The notes under the pieces were generated by a model. The model worked only from the letters and a program-made list of their open reading frames with translations. It did no database searches and was not told the origin of the DNA. From the NCBI GenBank assembly GCA_963772265.1, contig CAVYWS010000009.1:124001-188000 (forward strand): a stretch of DNA of 64,000 nt, read 5' to 3'. This DNA comes from Mayfieldus sp963772265. GTDB taxonomy: Bacteria > Actinomycetota > Thermoleophilia > Solirubrobacterales > 70-9. Of the stretch, positions 52,995-60,661 are shown one piece after another (the first letter of the stretch is position 1; every line of letters begins with the position of its first letter). The position numbers and the translations under genes were made by a program.

Positions 52995-53574
52995 TCAGGC
53001 GCTTGGTGTGGTCACGCAGCGGTAGAGGTGGGGGTCGTTGGAGACTTCGGCGACGACGAGCGGGCCGACGGTGGGATCGTCGACCAACGCATTTCGCCTG
53101 AACACGCCGGGTGGGCCACCCGAGTAGTCGACGTACGAGAAATCGGTCCATTCACCCGCGCTCAGGTCTTCCACGCCGGCAACGACCGCCAACTCGCCGG
53201 CACTGGGCAGACGCAGGTTCTCATCGGCGCAGTCCTGGACGGCGTTGCCTCCGGCAGCCGGGCCGCGTAGGCCCGAGTAGCACACGTCAACGGCCCTGTC
53301 CAGATCCTTCCGGCAGCGCAGCACACCGGAGAGCGAGGCTTCGTCGATGTCGGCGCCCGTGAGGGAGTTCCCGATCACCTTGGATCCCCCTACGGCATTG
53401 GCTCGGATATCGCTGCTCCGCACCGCACCCCTCTTGATATCGCGCGAGCCGACGCTGTTGCTGCCCGGGCAGCGCCGCGGCGGTACCCGAGAGCGCGATG
53501 AAGACCGCGATCAGGCCGTAGACATTGCGACGCAGATGGCCGCCAACGCGACGCCAAAGTGACCCAATGCTCAT
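52995..53574 (-). CDS. Exported surface protein with N-terminal helix (frameshifted)
   Basis: About 193 residues. ATG 53574 opens SIGSLWRRVGGHLRRNVYGLIAVFIALSG, a typical actinobacterial N-terminal helix, and after a frame change near 53467 continues NSVGSRDIKRGAVRSSDIRANAVGGSKVIGNSLTGADIDEASL, a repeat-like NSVGSxxIKxGxVxxSDI pattern, then RCRKDLDRAVDVCYSGLRG and CADENLRLPSAGELAVV. It resembles surface proteins common in Solirubrobacter-like genomes. Function unknown. Confidence 0.66.
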
Positions 53575-53698
53575 GCATCCCTCCGTTCGCCGGGCATCCG
53601 TGTCCGGTCGTGGCTATTACCGAACCTAACGTGGGACCCGACCCCTCCTTTTCACCCGCAGCGAGGCTGCCGTCTCCCCCGCGCTCTAATTTGGGCCC

Positions 53699-54775
53699 GT
53701 GAAGCGAGTCATCGCACACGTGGACATGGACGCGTTCTACGTCTCGGTGGAATTGCTTCGCCGTCCCGAGCTGCGCGGAAAGCCGGTCGTAGTCGCGACC
53801 GGGACCGACCCGACGGCCCGCGGTGTCGTGATGGCGGCCAACTACGAGGCGCGCAAGTTCGGCGTCCATTCCGCCCTACCCCTGATCACCGCCCACCGGC
53901 GCTGCCCGCAGATGGTGCTCGTGCCGCGCGACTTCGACAGCTACCGGCGGGTCTCGGGGCAGGTGATGGCGATCCTGCGGCGCTACAGCGACGCGGTCGA
54001 GGTGGCGGGGCTGGACGAGGCCTACATCGACCTCTCGGTATCGCCGGCGCCGAAGGCGCGGGCACGAAAGTTGAAGGCCGAGGTGCTCGCCGAGACCGGG
54101 CTCGTCTGCTCGGTCGGGATCGGTCCCAACAAGCTGGTCGCCAAGATCGCCTCGGACCTCGAGAAGCCGGACGGGCTCTGCGCCCTCAGCCCGGAGCTGA
54201 TGCTGGATCGCGTCGGCGACCGCCCGGCCCGAATCATCCCGGGGGTCGGCCCGAAGACGTACGAGCGCTTGCAGCGGGCGGGGGTTCGCACCGTCGCCGA
54301 TCTGGCCAAAGCAGCCGACGACTCGCTGCGGGCCGCCGTCGGCCCGGGCGGGTCGGCGCTTCGCGACCGCGCCCGCGGGATCGACGAACGCCCCCTGGAG
54401 ACGGCGCGGCTGCGCAAATCCGAGAGCCGTGAGACGACCTTCGCCAGCGATGTCACCGATCTGGAGACGATTCGCGACACGCTCGAGCGGCTCTCGCGCT
54501 CGGTCTGCGACGGCCTGGCGAAGGAGGGACACAGAGGGCGCACGATCACGGTGAAGCTGCGCCTGACCCCATTTCGCACCCGCACCCGTTCGCAGACCCT
54601 CCCCCAGGCCACCTGCGACCCGCAGACCGTCGCGGCGACCGCGCGCGAGCTGCTTGGCCGGTTCGAGCTCGACGGCGCGGTTCGGCTGGTCGGCGTCGGG
54701 CTCAGCTCTCTGGAGCGAGAGGGCGCGCCTGAGGCCGATCCTGGTGGCGCGATGGCGCTGCCGATCCAGGTCTAG
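53699..54775 (+). CDS. dinB: DNA polymerase IV (Y-family, DinB)
   Basis: 358 residues, in one frame. Catalytic motifs: HVDMDAFYVSVE with the first metal Asp, LDEAYIDLS with the second, and SVGIGPNKLVAKIASDLEKPDGL; HhH thumb region RIIPGVGPKTYERLQRAGV; little-finger domain from about 245. A translesion polymerase that bypasses lesions at the cost of accuracy. GTG 53699 is six bases after TAATTT, the leaderless arrangement. The C-terminus lacks a clear beta-clamp motif. Confidence 0.95.
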   Translation: MKRVIAHVDMDAFYVSVELLRRPELRGKPVVVATGTDPTARGVVMAANYEARKFGVHSALPLITAHRRCPQMVLVPRDFDSYRRVSGQVMAILRRYSDAVEVAGLDEAYIDLSVSPAPKARARKLKAEVLAETGLVCSVGIGPNKLVAKIASDLEKPDGLCALSPELMLDRVGDRPARIIPGVGPKTYERLQRAGVRTVADLAKAADDSLRAAVGPGGSALRDRARGIDERPLETARLRKSESRETTFASDVTDLETIRDTLERLSRSVCDGLAKEGHRGRTITVKLRLTPFRTRTRSQTLPQATCDPQTVAATARELLGRFELDGAVRLVGVGLSSLEREGAPEADPGGAMALPIQV

Positions 54776-54877
54776 ACAAACGATTTGCGGCCGCTACGCG
54801 GCCTGACATGCGCCTGCGGCGGCACTCTTCGTCGCCGCCTTAACAAACACCTCGCAAAGTGAGAAGATCCGCTCCCA

Positions 54878-56377
54878 GTGGGCACGGATCGGCTCAGCGG
54901 CCTCGACACCTCGTTTCTGCACCTCGAACGCGACGGTGCCCACATGCACGTCGCCTCGACGACGATCTTCGAGGGGCCACCGCCGAGCCACGACGAGTTT
55001 CGCGATCACATCGAGTCGCGGCTGCACCTCGTGCCCCGCTTCCGCCAGCGGCTTCGCATGGTGCCGTTCGGCCAGGGCCGGCCGGTCTGGGTCGACGACC
55101 CGCACCTGAACCTCGAATACCACGTTCGCCGCACGGCGCTCCCTCCCCCGGGCTCGGAGGAGCAACTGCGAAACCTCGCCTCACGGATCTTCTCCCAGCA
55201 GCTCGACCGCTCGAAGCCGCTCTGGGAGATCTGGCTCGCCGAGGGCCTGATGGAGGACCGCTTCGCGATCGTCGGCAAGACCCACCATGCCCTGGTCGAC
55301 GGCGTCTCCGGGGTTGACATAACCACGGTGCTCTTCGACGCCTCCCCCGACCCGGCGGGCTCGGCGCCTGGGACCGAGTGGCTTCCCCGCCCCGAGCCAA
55401 GCCGCCCCAAGCTGCTGGCCGACGCCTGGGTCGAGCGGCTCACCAGCCCGGGCGAGATCGGCCGCGGGGTCCGCGCGGTGATGCGGGGCCCGCGCCGGGT
55501 CGCCTCCGAGCTGCGCGACGCGATCGGTGCCACCGGCAGGTTCGTCGGCGCCGGGCTCTCGGCTCCGGCCTCACCGCTCAACGTCGAGATCGGCGGCCAC
55601 CGGCGCTTCGCCTGGGTGAGCGGCGACCTCGAGGAGTTCAAGCGGATAAAGAACGAACTTGGCGGCACCGTCAACGACGTCGTCCTTGCGGCCGTTACCG
55701 GCGGCCTCGGGCGCTTCCTGCGGGCGCGCGGATTCGACACCTCCGAGCTCGAGCTGCGGGCGATGGTCCCGGTCAGCGTCCGGGCCGAGGAGGAGCACGG
55801 GGCGCTGGGCAACCGCGTCGCAGCGATGATGGCCCCGCTGCCGGTCTGGTGTGAGGACCCGGCGCAGTGCCTGAAGCTGATCAGCGAGTCGATGGGCGAC
55901 CTCAAGGGATCCGGTCAGGCGGTCGGCGCCGAGATCCTCAGCGGCCTCGCCGACTTTGCCCCGCCGACCATCGCCTCGCAGGCGGCGCGGCTGCAGTCGC
56001 GCCAGCGCTTCTTCAACCTCGTCGTCACCAACATCCCCGGCCCCCAGTTCCCGCTCTACGTGCTGGGTCGGCGGATGGTTGCCCTGTTCCCGATGGTGCC
56101 GCTTGCCCAGAAGCAGGCGGTCTGCGTCGGGATCATGTCCTACAACGGCCAGATCCACTTCGGCCTGATCGGCGATTACGAGGCGATGGCCGACCTCGAG
56201 AGCCTTGGCCTCGACCTCGAGGCGGCAATCGGCGAACTCTCCACCGCGGCGCCGAAGCCGAAGCGGCGCAAGGCCACCAAGGCGGCGAAGAAGGCGAAGG
56301 CCAAGCGCACCGAGAACGGCGCCAAGTCGTCAGGCAAGGCGCCGGCCAAGCAGAACAAGGCCGGCGCCGAGCGCTGA
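54878..56377 (+). CDS. Wax ester synthase / diacylglycerol acyltransferase with a histone-like tail
   Basis: 499 residues. The WS/DGAT catalytic motif is KTHHALVDGVSGVD (HHxxxDG), with FLHLERDGAHMHVASTTIF at the N-terminus and the second motif NDVVLAAVTGGLGRFLR. It makes triacylglycerol or wax esters from fatty acyl-CoA and is associated with lipid bodies. Residues from about 460 to the end form a Lys/Ala-rich tail (KPKRRKATKAAKKAKAKR, SSGKAPAKQNKAGA) like histone H1. GTG 54878 is the start; the convergent membrane gene ends 6 bases after its stop. Confidence 0.92.
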   Translation: MGTDRLSGLDTSFLHLERDGAHMHVASTTIFEGPPPSHDEFRDHIESRLHLVPRFRQRLRMVPFGQGRPVWVDDPHLNLEYHVRRTALPPPGSEEQLRNLASRIFSQQLDRSKPLWEIWLAEGLMEDRFAIVGKTHHALVDGVSGVDITTVLFDASPDPAGSAPGTEWLPRPEPSRPKLLADAWVERLTSPGEIGRGVRAVMRGPRRVASELRDAIGATGRFVGAGLSAPASPLNVEIGGHRRFAWVSGDLEEFKRIKNELGGTVNDVVLAAVTGGLGRFLRARGFDTSELELRAMVPVSVRAEEEHGALGNRVAAMMAPLPVWCEDPAQCLKLISESMGDLKGSGQAVGAEILSGLADFAPPTIASQAARLQSRQRFFNLVVTNIPGPQFPLYVLGRRMVALFPMVPLAQKQAVCVGIMSYNGQIHFGLIGDYEAMADLESLGLDLEAAIGELSTAAPKPKRRKATKAAKKAKAKRTENGAKSSGKAPAKQNKAGAER

Positions 56378-56383
56378 CGTCGG

Positions 56384-57034
56384 CTAGGCGGCGGTCTGCG
56401 GGCTCGCCGTCGCCGGTTCCGGTGCCGCCGGCTGGCCCCTGAGCAGGATGATCGCCGCGATCAGCACCCAGAGCACCGAGCCGAGGAGCCCGAGAAAGCC
56501 CAGCGGCGTCACCGAGATGATTGCGAGGAGGACCGAGAACCAGCCCAGCCAGCGAGGAAACCCCCCGTAGCCGAGGATCACCCGCGCGTTGGCGGCCTGA
56601 AAGACCAGAACGCCGGCGAGAAAGACGATGAAGAAGTCGTCGTTCAGGACCGACAGAACCTGGGTTACCGTGCCCGGCACGTCGCCGGCGGTGTCGGCGG
56701 CAGCGAAGCCGAACCCGGAGGCGATGCCCCCGGCGATCGCAATCGTCAGCGCTCCCGCGAACGACAGCAGCCCGAGCCGCCTTGCCTCGCCGCCGAGCTC
56801 CTCGTAGACGGACCGCAGGACGGCGCCGAACCAGATCAGGAAGACGACCGCTAGGCCCCCGATCAGGTTGCCGATGATCTGCTTGCTGTCGTTGTCGGTC
56901 CAGAACTTGACCACGTCCGACGTCCTGTCGGTGGCGCTCGGCGAATCGCTGGTGAGAATGATCGTCACCAGGATCAGGACAAAGAAAAGGACGCCGCTCA
57001 GTGGCGCCCAGCGCTCCAGAGTGCTGCTTCGCAT
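56384..57034 (-). CDS. Membrane protein, DUF4386-like
   Basis: 216 residues with six hydrophobic helices: WAPLSGVLFFVLILVTIIL, NLIGGLAVVFLIWFGAVLR, LLSFAGALTIAIAGGIASG, FFIVFLAGVLVFQAANARVIL, WLGWFSVLLAIISVTPLG and LGSVLWVLIAAIILL. The layout and the DxxxFW/Y region after helix 1 parallel the broken gene at 43397-44094, so the two are paralogues. No catalytic motif is visible. Function unknown. Confidence 0.7.
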   Translation of the reverse strand: MRSSTLERWAPLSGVLFFVLILVTIILTSDSPSATDRTSDVVKFWTDNDSKQIIGNLIGGLAVVFLIWFGAVLRSVYEELGGEARRLGLLSFAGALTIAIAGGIASGFGFAAADTAGDVPGTVTQVLSVLNDDFFIVFLAGVLVFQAANARVILGYGGFPRWLGWFSVLLAIISVTPLGFLGLLGSVLWVLIAAIILLRGQPAAPEPATASPQTAA

Positions 57035-57129
57035 CTGTGCTCCTTTCCCTCCCTACTCGATTGCCCCCCGGTAACCGGCGAAAGCCTCCCAGCGCCGGCG
57101 GACGGCGTCAATACTGCCTTTTCGGGCGC

Positions 57130-57819
57130 TCATTTGACGCCGCAGGCGAGTGCCTCGCGGTGGGTGGTGCGCGCCGAACGCAGGACCTGATCATCGGCGA
57201 GGTGGAGCAGCAATGCCAGGTCCTCCTCGCGGCCGGCGTCATAGTCGGAACCGGACGCGGGATCGGGATGGCCCGGGTGCACCATCCACTCGGTGGTCCC
57301 CCAGGGCAGGGACTCGGCGGCCAGAGCCTCGGTCAGCAGCCGGGGCAGAGCCGGCTCACGCTCGCTGTGTCGGCCGACCAAGCGGTCGGGATGGGCGATG
57401 CCCCGCTCCTCGAGCCGGAAGCGGTGATCCTCCCCTGCCGCCCGCAGCGGAACCCGCAGCTCCAGAGCCAGGTCCTCGACCGCGGCGGCGAACGGCAGCG
57501 CCGCATGGCAGTGGTGGTGGCCGTCGATGTAGGCGGGCGGCCCGCCGAAGAGCTGGGCAAAGGCGTCCGCCTGGCGGCGCGGCTCCTCGAGCAGCCCGGG
57601 GCGCCTCAAGGCGCCGGCCAACTCGAGATGCAGCCCAACTTCGACCCCGCAGTCGAGCAGAGGCGCCGGATCGCAGTCATCGCGCAGGACCATGGCGCTG
57701 ACCGAGTCGATCGCTCCCTCCTGGGCAGCCTCGGCGATGCCCGCGTTGTAGCGCTGCGAATAGCCCCAGTCATCGGCGGTGATGATCAGGCGTCCGGCCC
57801 TCTCTTCGCGCGTCTCCAT
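57130..57819 (-). CDS. ChbG/HpnK-type (YdjC) carbohydrate deacetylase
   Basis: 229 residues. The metal-site motif is LIITADDWGYSQRYNAGI with a further His in VGLHLELAGA and IDGHHHCHAAL. HPGHPDPASGSDYDAGRE lies near the end. This family removes acetyl groups from N-acetylated sugars such as chitooligosaccharides or from hopanoid sugar precursors. The natural substrate is unknown. It diverges from a GNAT gene, with 37 bases between the starts. Confidence 0.87.
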   Translation of the reverse strand: METREERAGRLIITADDWGYSQRYNAGIAEAAQEGAIDSVSAMVLRDDCDPAPLLDCGVEVGLHLELAGALRRPGLLEEPRRQADAFAQLFGGPPAYIDGHHHCHAALPFAAAVEDLALELRVPLRAAGEDHRFRLEERGIAHPDRLVGRHSEREPALPRLLTEALAAESLPWGTTEWMVHPGHPDPASGSDYDAGREEDLALLLHLADDQVLRSARTTHREALACGVK

Positions 57820-57856
57820 CTGCTCCTTGGATTCTCACGCGTCTAGGGTCCCGGAC

Positions 57857-58345
57857 GTGGTCCGCCCCGCCCAACCCGCCGACGCCGAGGCGATCGCGGA
57901 GATCTACAACCAGGGCATCGAGGATCGCCAGGCGACCTTCCAGACCAAGCGCCACGATCCCGGCGAGCTGGAGCTGAAGACCGAGCAGCGCGGCGGCCAG
58001 CTCCTGGTCGCCGAGCGCGACGGCCGGGTCCTCGGCTGGGCGGGCTGGACCGGGTACGACGATCCGGCCTCCTACTACGCCGGGATCGCCGAGTGCGCGG
58101 TCTACGTCGGCCGCGAGGCGCGCGGCAAGGGGGTCGGCGCCGAGCTGCTCGAAGGGCTGTCGGAGGAGGCGGCCAAGTTCGGCGTCCACAAGCTGCTGGC
58201 GAAGATCATCACGACCAACGAGCCGAGCATCGCGCTGTTTCGGCGCTGCGGGTTTCGCGAGGTCGGCACCCACCTGCGCCACGGTCGCCTGGACGGCGAG
58301 TGGAAGGACGTGCTGGTGATGGAGCGCCCCCTGATCGACGCCTGA
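57857..58345 (+). CDS. GNAT N-acetyltransferase (phosphinothricin acetyltransferase-like)
   Basis: 162 residues. RPAQPADAEAIAEIYNQGIEDRQATFQT is the typical N-terminus of the PAT/YncA group. Acetyl-CoA binding is in VYVGREARGKGVGAELLEGL, with NEPSIALFRRCGFREVGTHLRHGRLDGEWKDVLVMER near the end. GTG 57857 lies seven bases after TAGGGT (57844-57849), supporting a leaderless start. Substrate unknown; amino acid-like amines are typical. Confidence 0.89.
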   Translation: MVRPAQPADAEAIAEIYNQGIEDRQATFQTKRHDPGELELKTEQRGGQLLVAERDGRVLGWAGWTGYDDPASYYAGIAECAVYVGREARGKGVGAELLEGLSEEAAKFGVHKLLAKIITTNEPSIALFRRCGFREVGTHLRHGRLDGEWKDVLVMERPLIDA

Positions 58346-58430
58346 ACGGCGTCTCCACTCGGTGCCCCGGGTTTGGACTCCGCCAGCGCGGGAAGCGGGC
58401 TTCTACCGAGCGACCAAGGAGGGAAGCCAA

Positions 58431-58706
58431 ATGTCTGCTCTCGCAATCATCCTGATCATCGTTGCGGCGATCGTCGTCGTGGCGCTGCTGGTCTCCGCCG
58501 GCCGCCGCGCACGGCAGCGTCGCGACACAGCGCGCCTGCAGACCGCTGCCAAGCGGGACGATGCGGTCCACCACCGCAGCAAAGCCGAGCGTAGCCGCAC
58601 CGAGGCTGCGATCGCATCCGAGCACGCAAAGCGGCGGGCCACCGAGGCCGAGCTGCACGAGGAGCGCGCGGCGCGCCGTGAGCACGAGGTCGGTGACGAC
58701 CGTTAG
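58431..58706 (+). CDS. Small single-pass membrane protein with charged coil
   Basis: 91 residues from ATG 58431, which has the strong ribosome site AAGGAGGGA. One helix (SALAIILIIVAAIVVVALLVSAG) is followed by an Arg/Glu/Ala-rich helix (KAERSRTEAAIASEHAKRRA). The frame opens at 58362 but lacks a ribosome site there. The DUF4235 gene follows 2 bases after the stop, so they form a pair. Confidence 0.8.
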   Translation: MSALAIILIIVAAIVVVALLVSAGRRARQRRDTARLQTAAKRDDAVHHRSKAERSRTEAAIASEHAKRRATEAELHEERAARREHEVGDDR

Positions 58707-58708
58707 AC

Positions 58709-58987
58709 GTGGCGCGGATCCTCTTCGCACCGATCAGCATCGTCGCCGGCCTGATCGCCGGGCTGGCAGGCCGCAAGCTCTTCGAGTCCGCCTGGGGCCT
58801 GATTGACGACGAGGAGCCGCCCGACGCCGAGCACCGGCAGATCGAGTGGCCGAAGCTGATCGCAGCCCTGGTCATCGAGGGCGCGATCTTCCGGCTCGTC
58901 AAGGGGCTGGTCGACCACGGCTCGCGCAGCTTCTTCGCGCGCTCCACCGGTGTCTGGCCCGGCGAGGAGGCCCCGGAGCCCGAATAA
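58709..58987 (+). CDS. DUF4235-family membrane protein
   Basis: 92 residues. RILFAPISIVAGLIAGLAGRKLFESAWGLIDDEEPPDAEHR then LIAALVIEGAIFRLVKGLVDHGSR is the DUF4235 pattern, two helices flanking an acidic Pro-rich loop. Common in soil actinobacteria; function unknown. GTG 58709, 2 bases after the upstream gene, suggests coupled expression. Confidence 0.82.
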   Translation: MARILFAPISIVAGLIAGLAGRKLFESAWGLIDDEEPPDAEHRQIEWPKLIAALVIEGAIFRLVKGLVDHGSRSFFARSTGVWPGEEAPEPE

Positions 58988-59069
58988 CGGCGGCCGCGCT
59001 CCGCGCCGTAGACCTCCTCCTCCTCGACACGATCGAGGCCCTGGAAGCGGAAGCAGTCGCCGCCCACGG

Positions 59070-60590
59070 CTAGCGGCGCAGCAGCAGAGTCGCGGCGAGG
59101 CGGCGGTGGTCGTGGGTATAGAGCCAGTCGCCGAAGGCGAAGCCGATCTGGCGCGGGTCGGCGTTGATCAGCGCCGCGGTGATCCGGCTGCAGCGCTCCG
59201 GGTGGCGCAGGGTGACGCCGCGCACCCCGCCCCGCCTGGTGAACTTCTCCTTGATCCGCACGGTCCCGGTCTCCGGCGATCCCTGCCTGCAGATCAGCGC
59301 GAATGCCGCCTCCGTGCCCTTCTCCGCCCCGGCCAGGAGCCGCACCGCCTTGGCCCGGGTGTGACGGACCCGGAACAGCAGATAGCCGGTGTGGCTCAGG
59401 CGCCTGACGGTGAACCGGCCGCGGTGAAGCACCCCGCGCCGCTGCACGTCCTGCCACAGGGGCGCGTCGGAATAGGGGAAGACGCCCGCGGTGCGCCACT
59501 CCGCCGTTGCCGCGGCGAACCGGGCGAACTCGTGCGCCAGGTCCTTGCCGCCCGCCTTGCGGATCGCCTTGTTGTAGGCGGCGACCGCGAAGCCCGCAGG
59601 CCGCAGCTTGCGCGCCCGCTCCCAGGCGGTGCGGATGATCGAGTCCCCGTAGCGGCCCGCAAGCCAGTGGTTGAAGACCGCCGACCCGTAGATCTTGATG
59701 TCGCCGGGCGGCCTCGCGTCGGTCAGCGGGACCTTGGTCCGCACGACCCAGCGCTTGATGTAGCGCAGGTAGTCGTTGAGGGCCGGGTAGACGTGGTCCT
59801 CCATCCAGACCGCGGTCGCCTCCTGAAACCAGGTGTCCTCGGCTGCGTCGAGGGAGAACTGCAGGACATGGTTGTACTCGTGGGCCAGCGTGACCTCGAG
59901 GGCAACCAACGGGTCGACTCCGAACTCGGAGGTCGCGAAGTCGTCGTCGAGGACGAGGTAGGAATGCTCGGAGCGCGTGTGCTGGCCGATGTCGGTGGCG
60001 GTGTAGCCGAAGGCCTGGGTGCCGCCGAGCTGGACCAGGTAGATGTCGACCCGCGAGTCGTCGCCCAGGGCCCCGTCCGGCTTCGGCGGCCTCCAGCCCA
60101 GCGTCCCGTTCTCGACGCCGTACACGGCCTCGGCAACGGCGGCGACCTGCTCGACGTAGTCGGGGATCCCGTTCCCGTTGGCGTCGGTGAGGTCGGGTGC
60201 ATCGACGGTCGAGGCAACGTAATGGACGCAGAAGTGCGCGCTGCAGGCCGGCGGCTGCTCGCCGACCTGGTATGAGCTGCCGTCAGGATCGGGCGAGTCG
60301 GCGGGCCGGGCAAGCAGGGCCGCTGCGTGGCGCCGCTCGACCGGCCCGAGGCTGGAGAGCGAACGCGAGAGGACGCTCAGCGTGCTGGTCAGCTCCCTCG
60401 GGGGCCGCTGATGCACCACGCGGTGCTTGCGGGCCCCGAGCAGCCGGCTCACCCGGTGCAGGGCCTTCGCCGCCTGGGCGTGGTTGAGCTTGACGCCATC
60501 AGCGCCCGCGGACGCCTCCGACACCCCCACCAGGCCGAGAGCGAGCACTGCCAGCAGGAGCGAGGCACCAATCTGCCGGCGAACTCGCAT
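59070..60590 (-). CDS. Secreted zinc metallopeptidase-like protein (MXAN_6640-like)
   Basis: 506 residues from ATG 60590 (signal peptide QIGASLLLAVLALGLVGVSEASA). The zinc motif is LAHEYNHVLQFSLD (HEYNH, an HExxH variant), followed by EATAVWMEDHVYPALNDYL. Upstream are DANGNGIPDYVEQV (calcium-binding-type loop), CSAHFCVHYV and DIYLVQLGG. C-terminal parts are beta-rich with two Cys near RHPERC. The family is a predicted protease; no substrate is known. Length and exported signal suggest an extracellular enzyme. Confidence 0.8.
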   Translation of the reverse strand: MRVRRQIGASLLLAVLALGLVGVSEASAGADGVKLNHAQAAKALHRVSRLLGARKHRVVHQRPPRELTSTLSVLSRSLSSLGPVERRHAAALLARPADSPDPDGSSYQVGEQPPACSAHFCVHYVASTVDAPDLTDANGNGIPDYVEQVAAVAEAVYGVENGTLGWRPPKPDGALGDDSRVDIYLVQLGGTQAFGYTATDIGQHTRSEHSYLVLDDDFATSEFGVDPLVALEVTLAHEYNHVLQFSLDAAEDTWFQEATAVWMEDHVYPALNDYLRYIKRWVVRTKVPLTDARPPGDIKIYGSAVFNHWLAGRYGDSIIRTAWERARKLRPAGFAVAAYNKAIRKAGGKDLAHEFARFAAATAEWRTAGVFPYSDAPLWQDVQRRGVLHRGRFTVRRLSHTGYLLFRVRHTRAKAVRLLAGAEKGTEAAFALICRQGSPETGTVRIKEKFTRRGGVRGVTLRHPERCSRITAALINADPRQIGFAFGDWLYTHDHRRLAATLLLRR

Positions 60591-60661
60591 TCGAGAGCCA
60601 ACTATACGCACGCCGATTGGCGGATCTGTCCTCTGGGATCTCGGCTGGCAATACTCCATGT

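Noticed and set aside
58846..59073. Plus-strand frame after the DUF4235 gene
   Set aside because: Only about 85 bases of it lie outside known genes, and there is no ribosome site or leaderless box.
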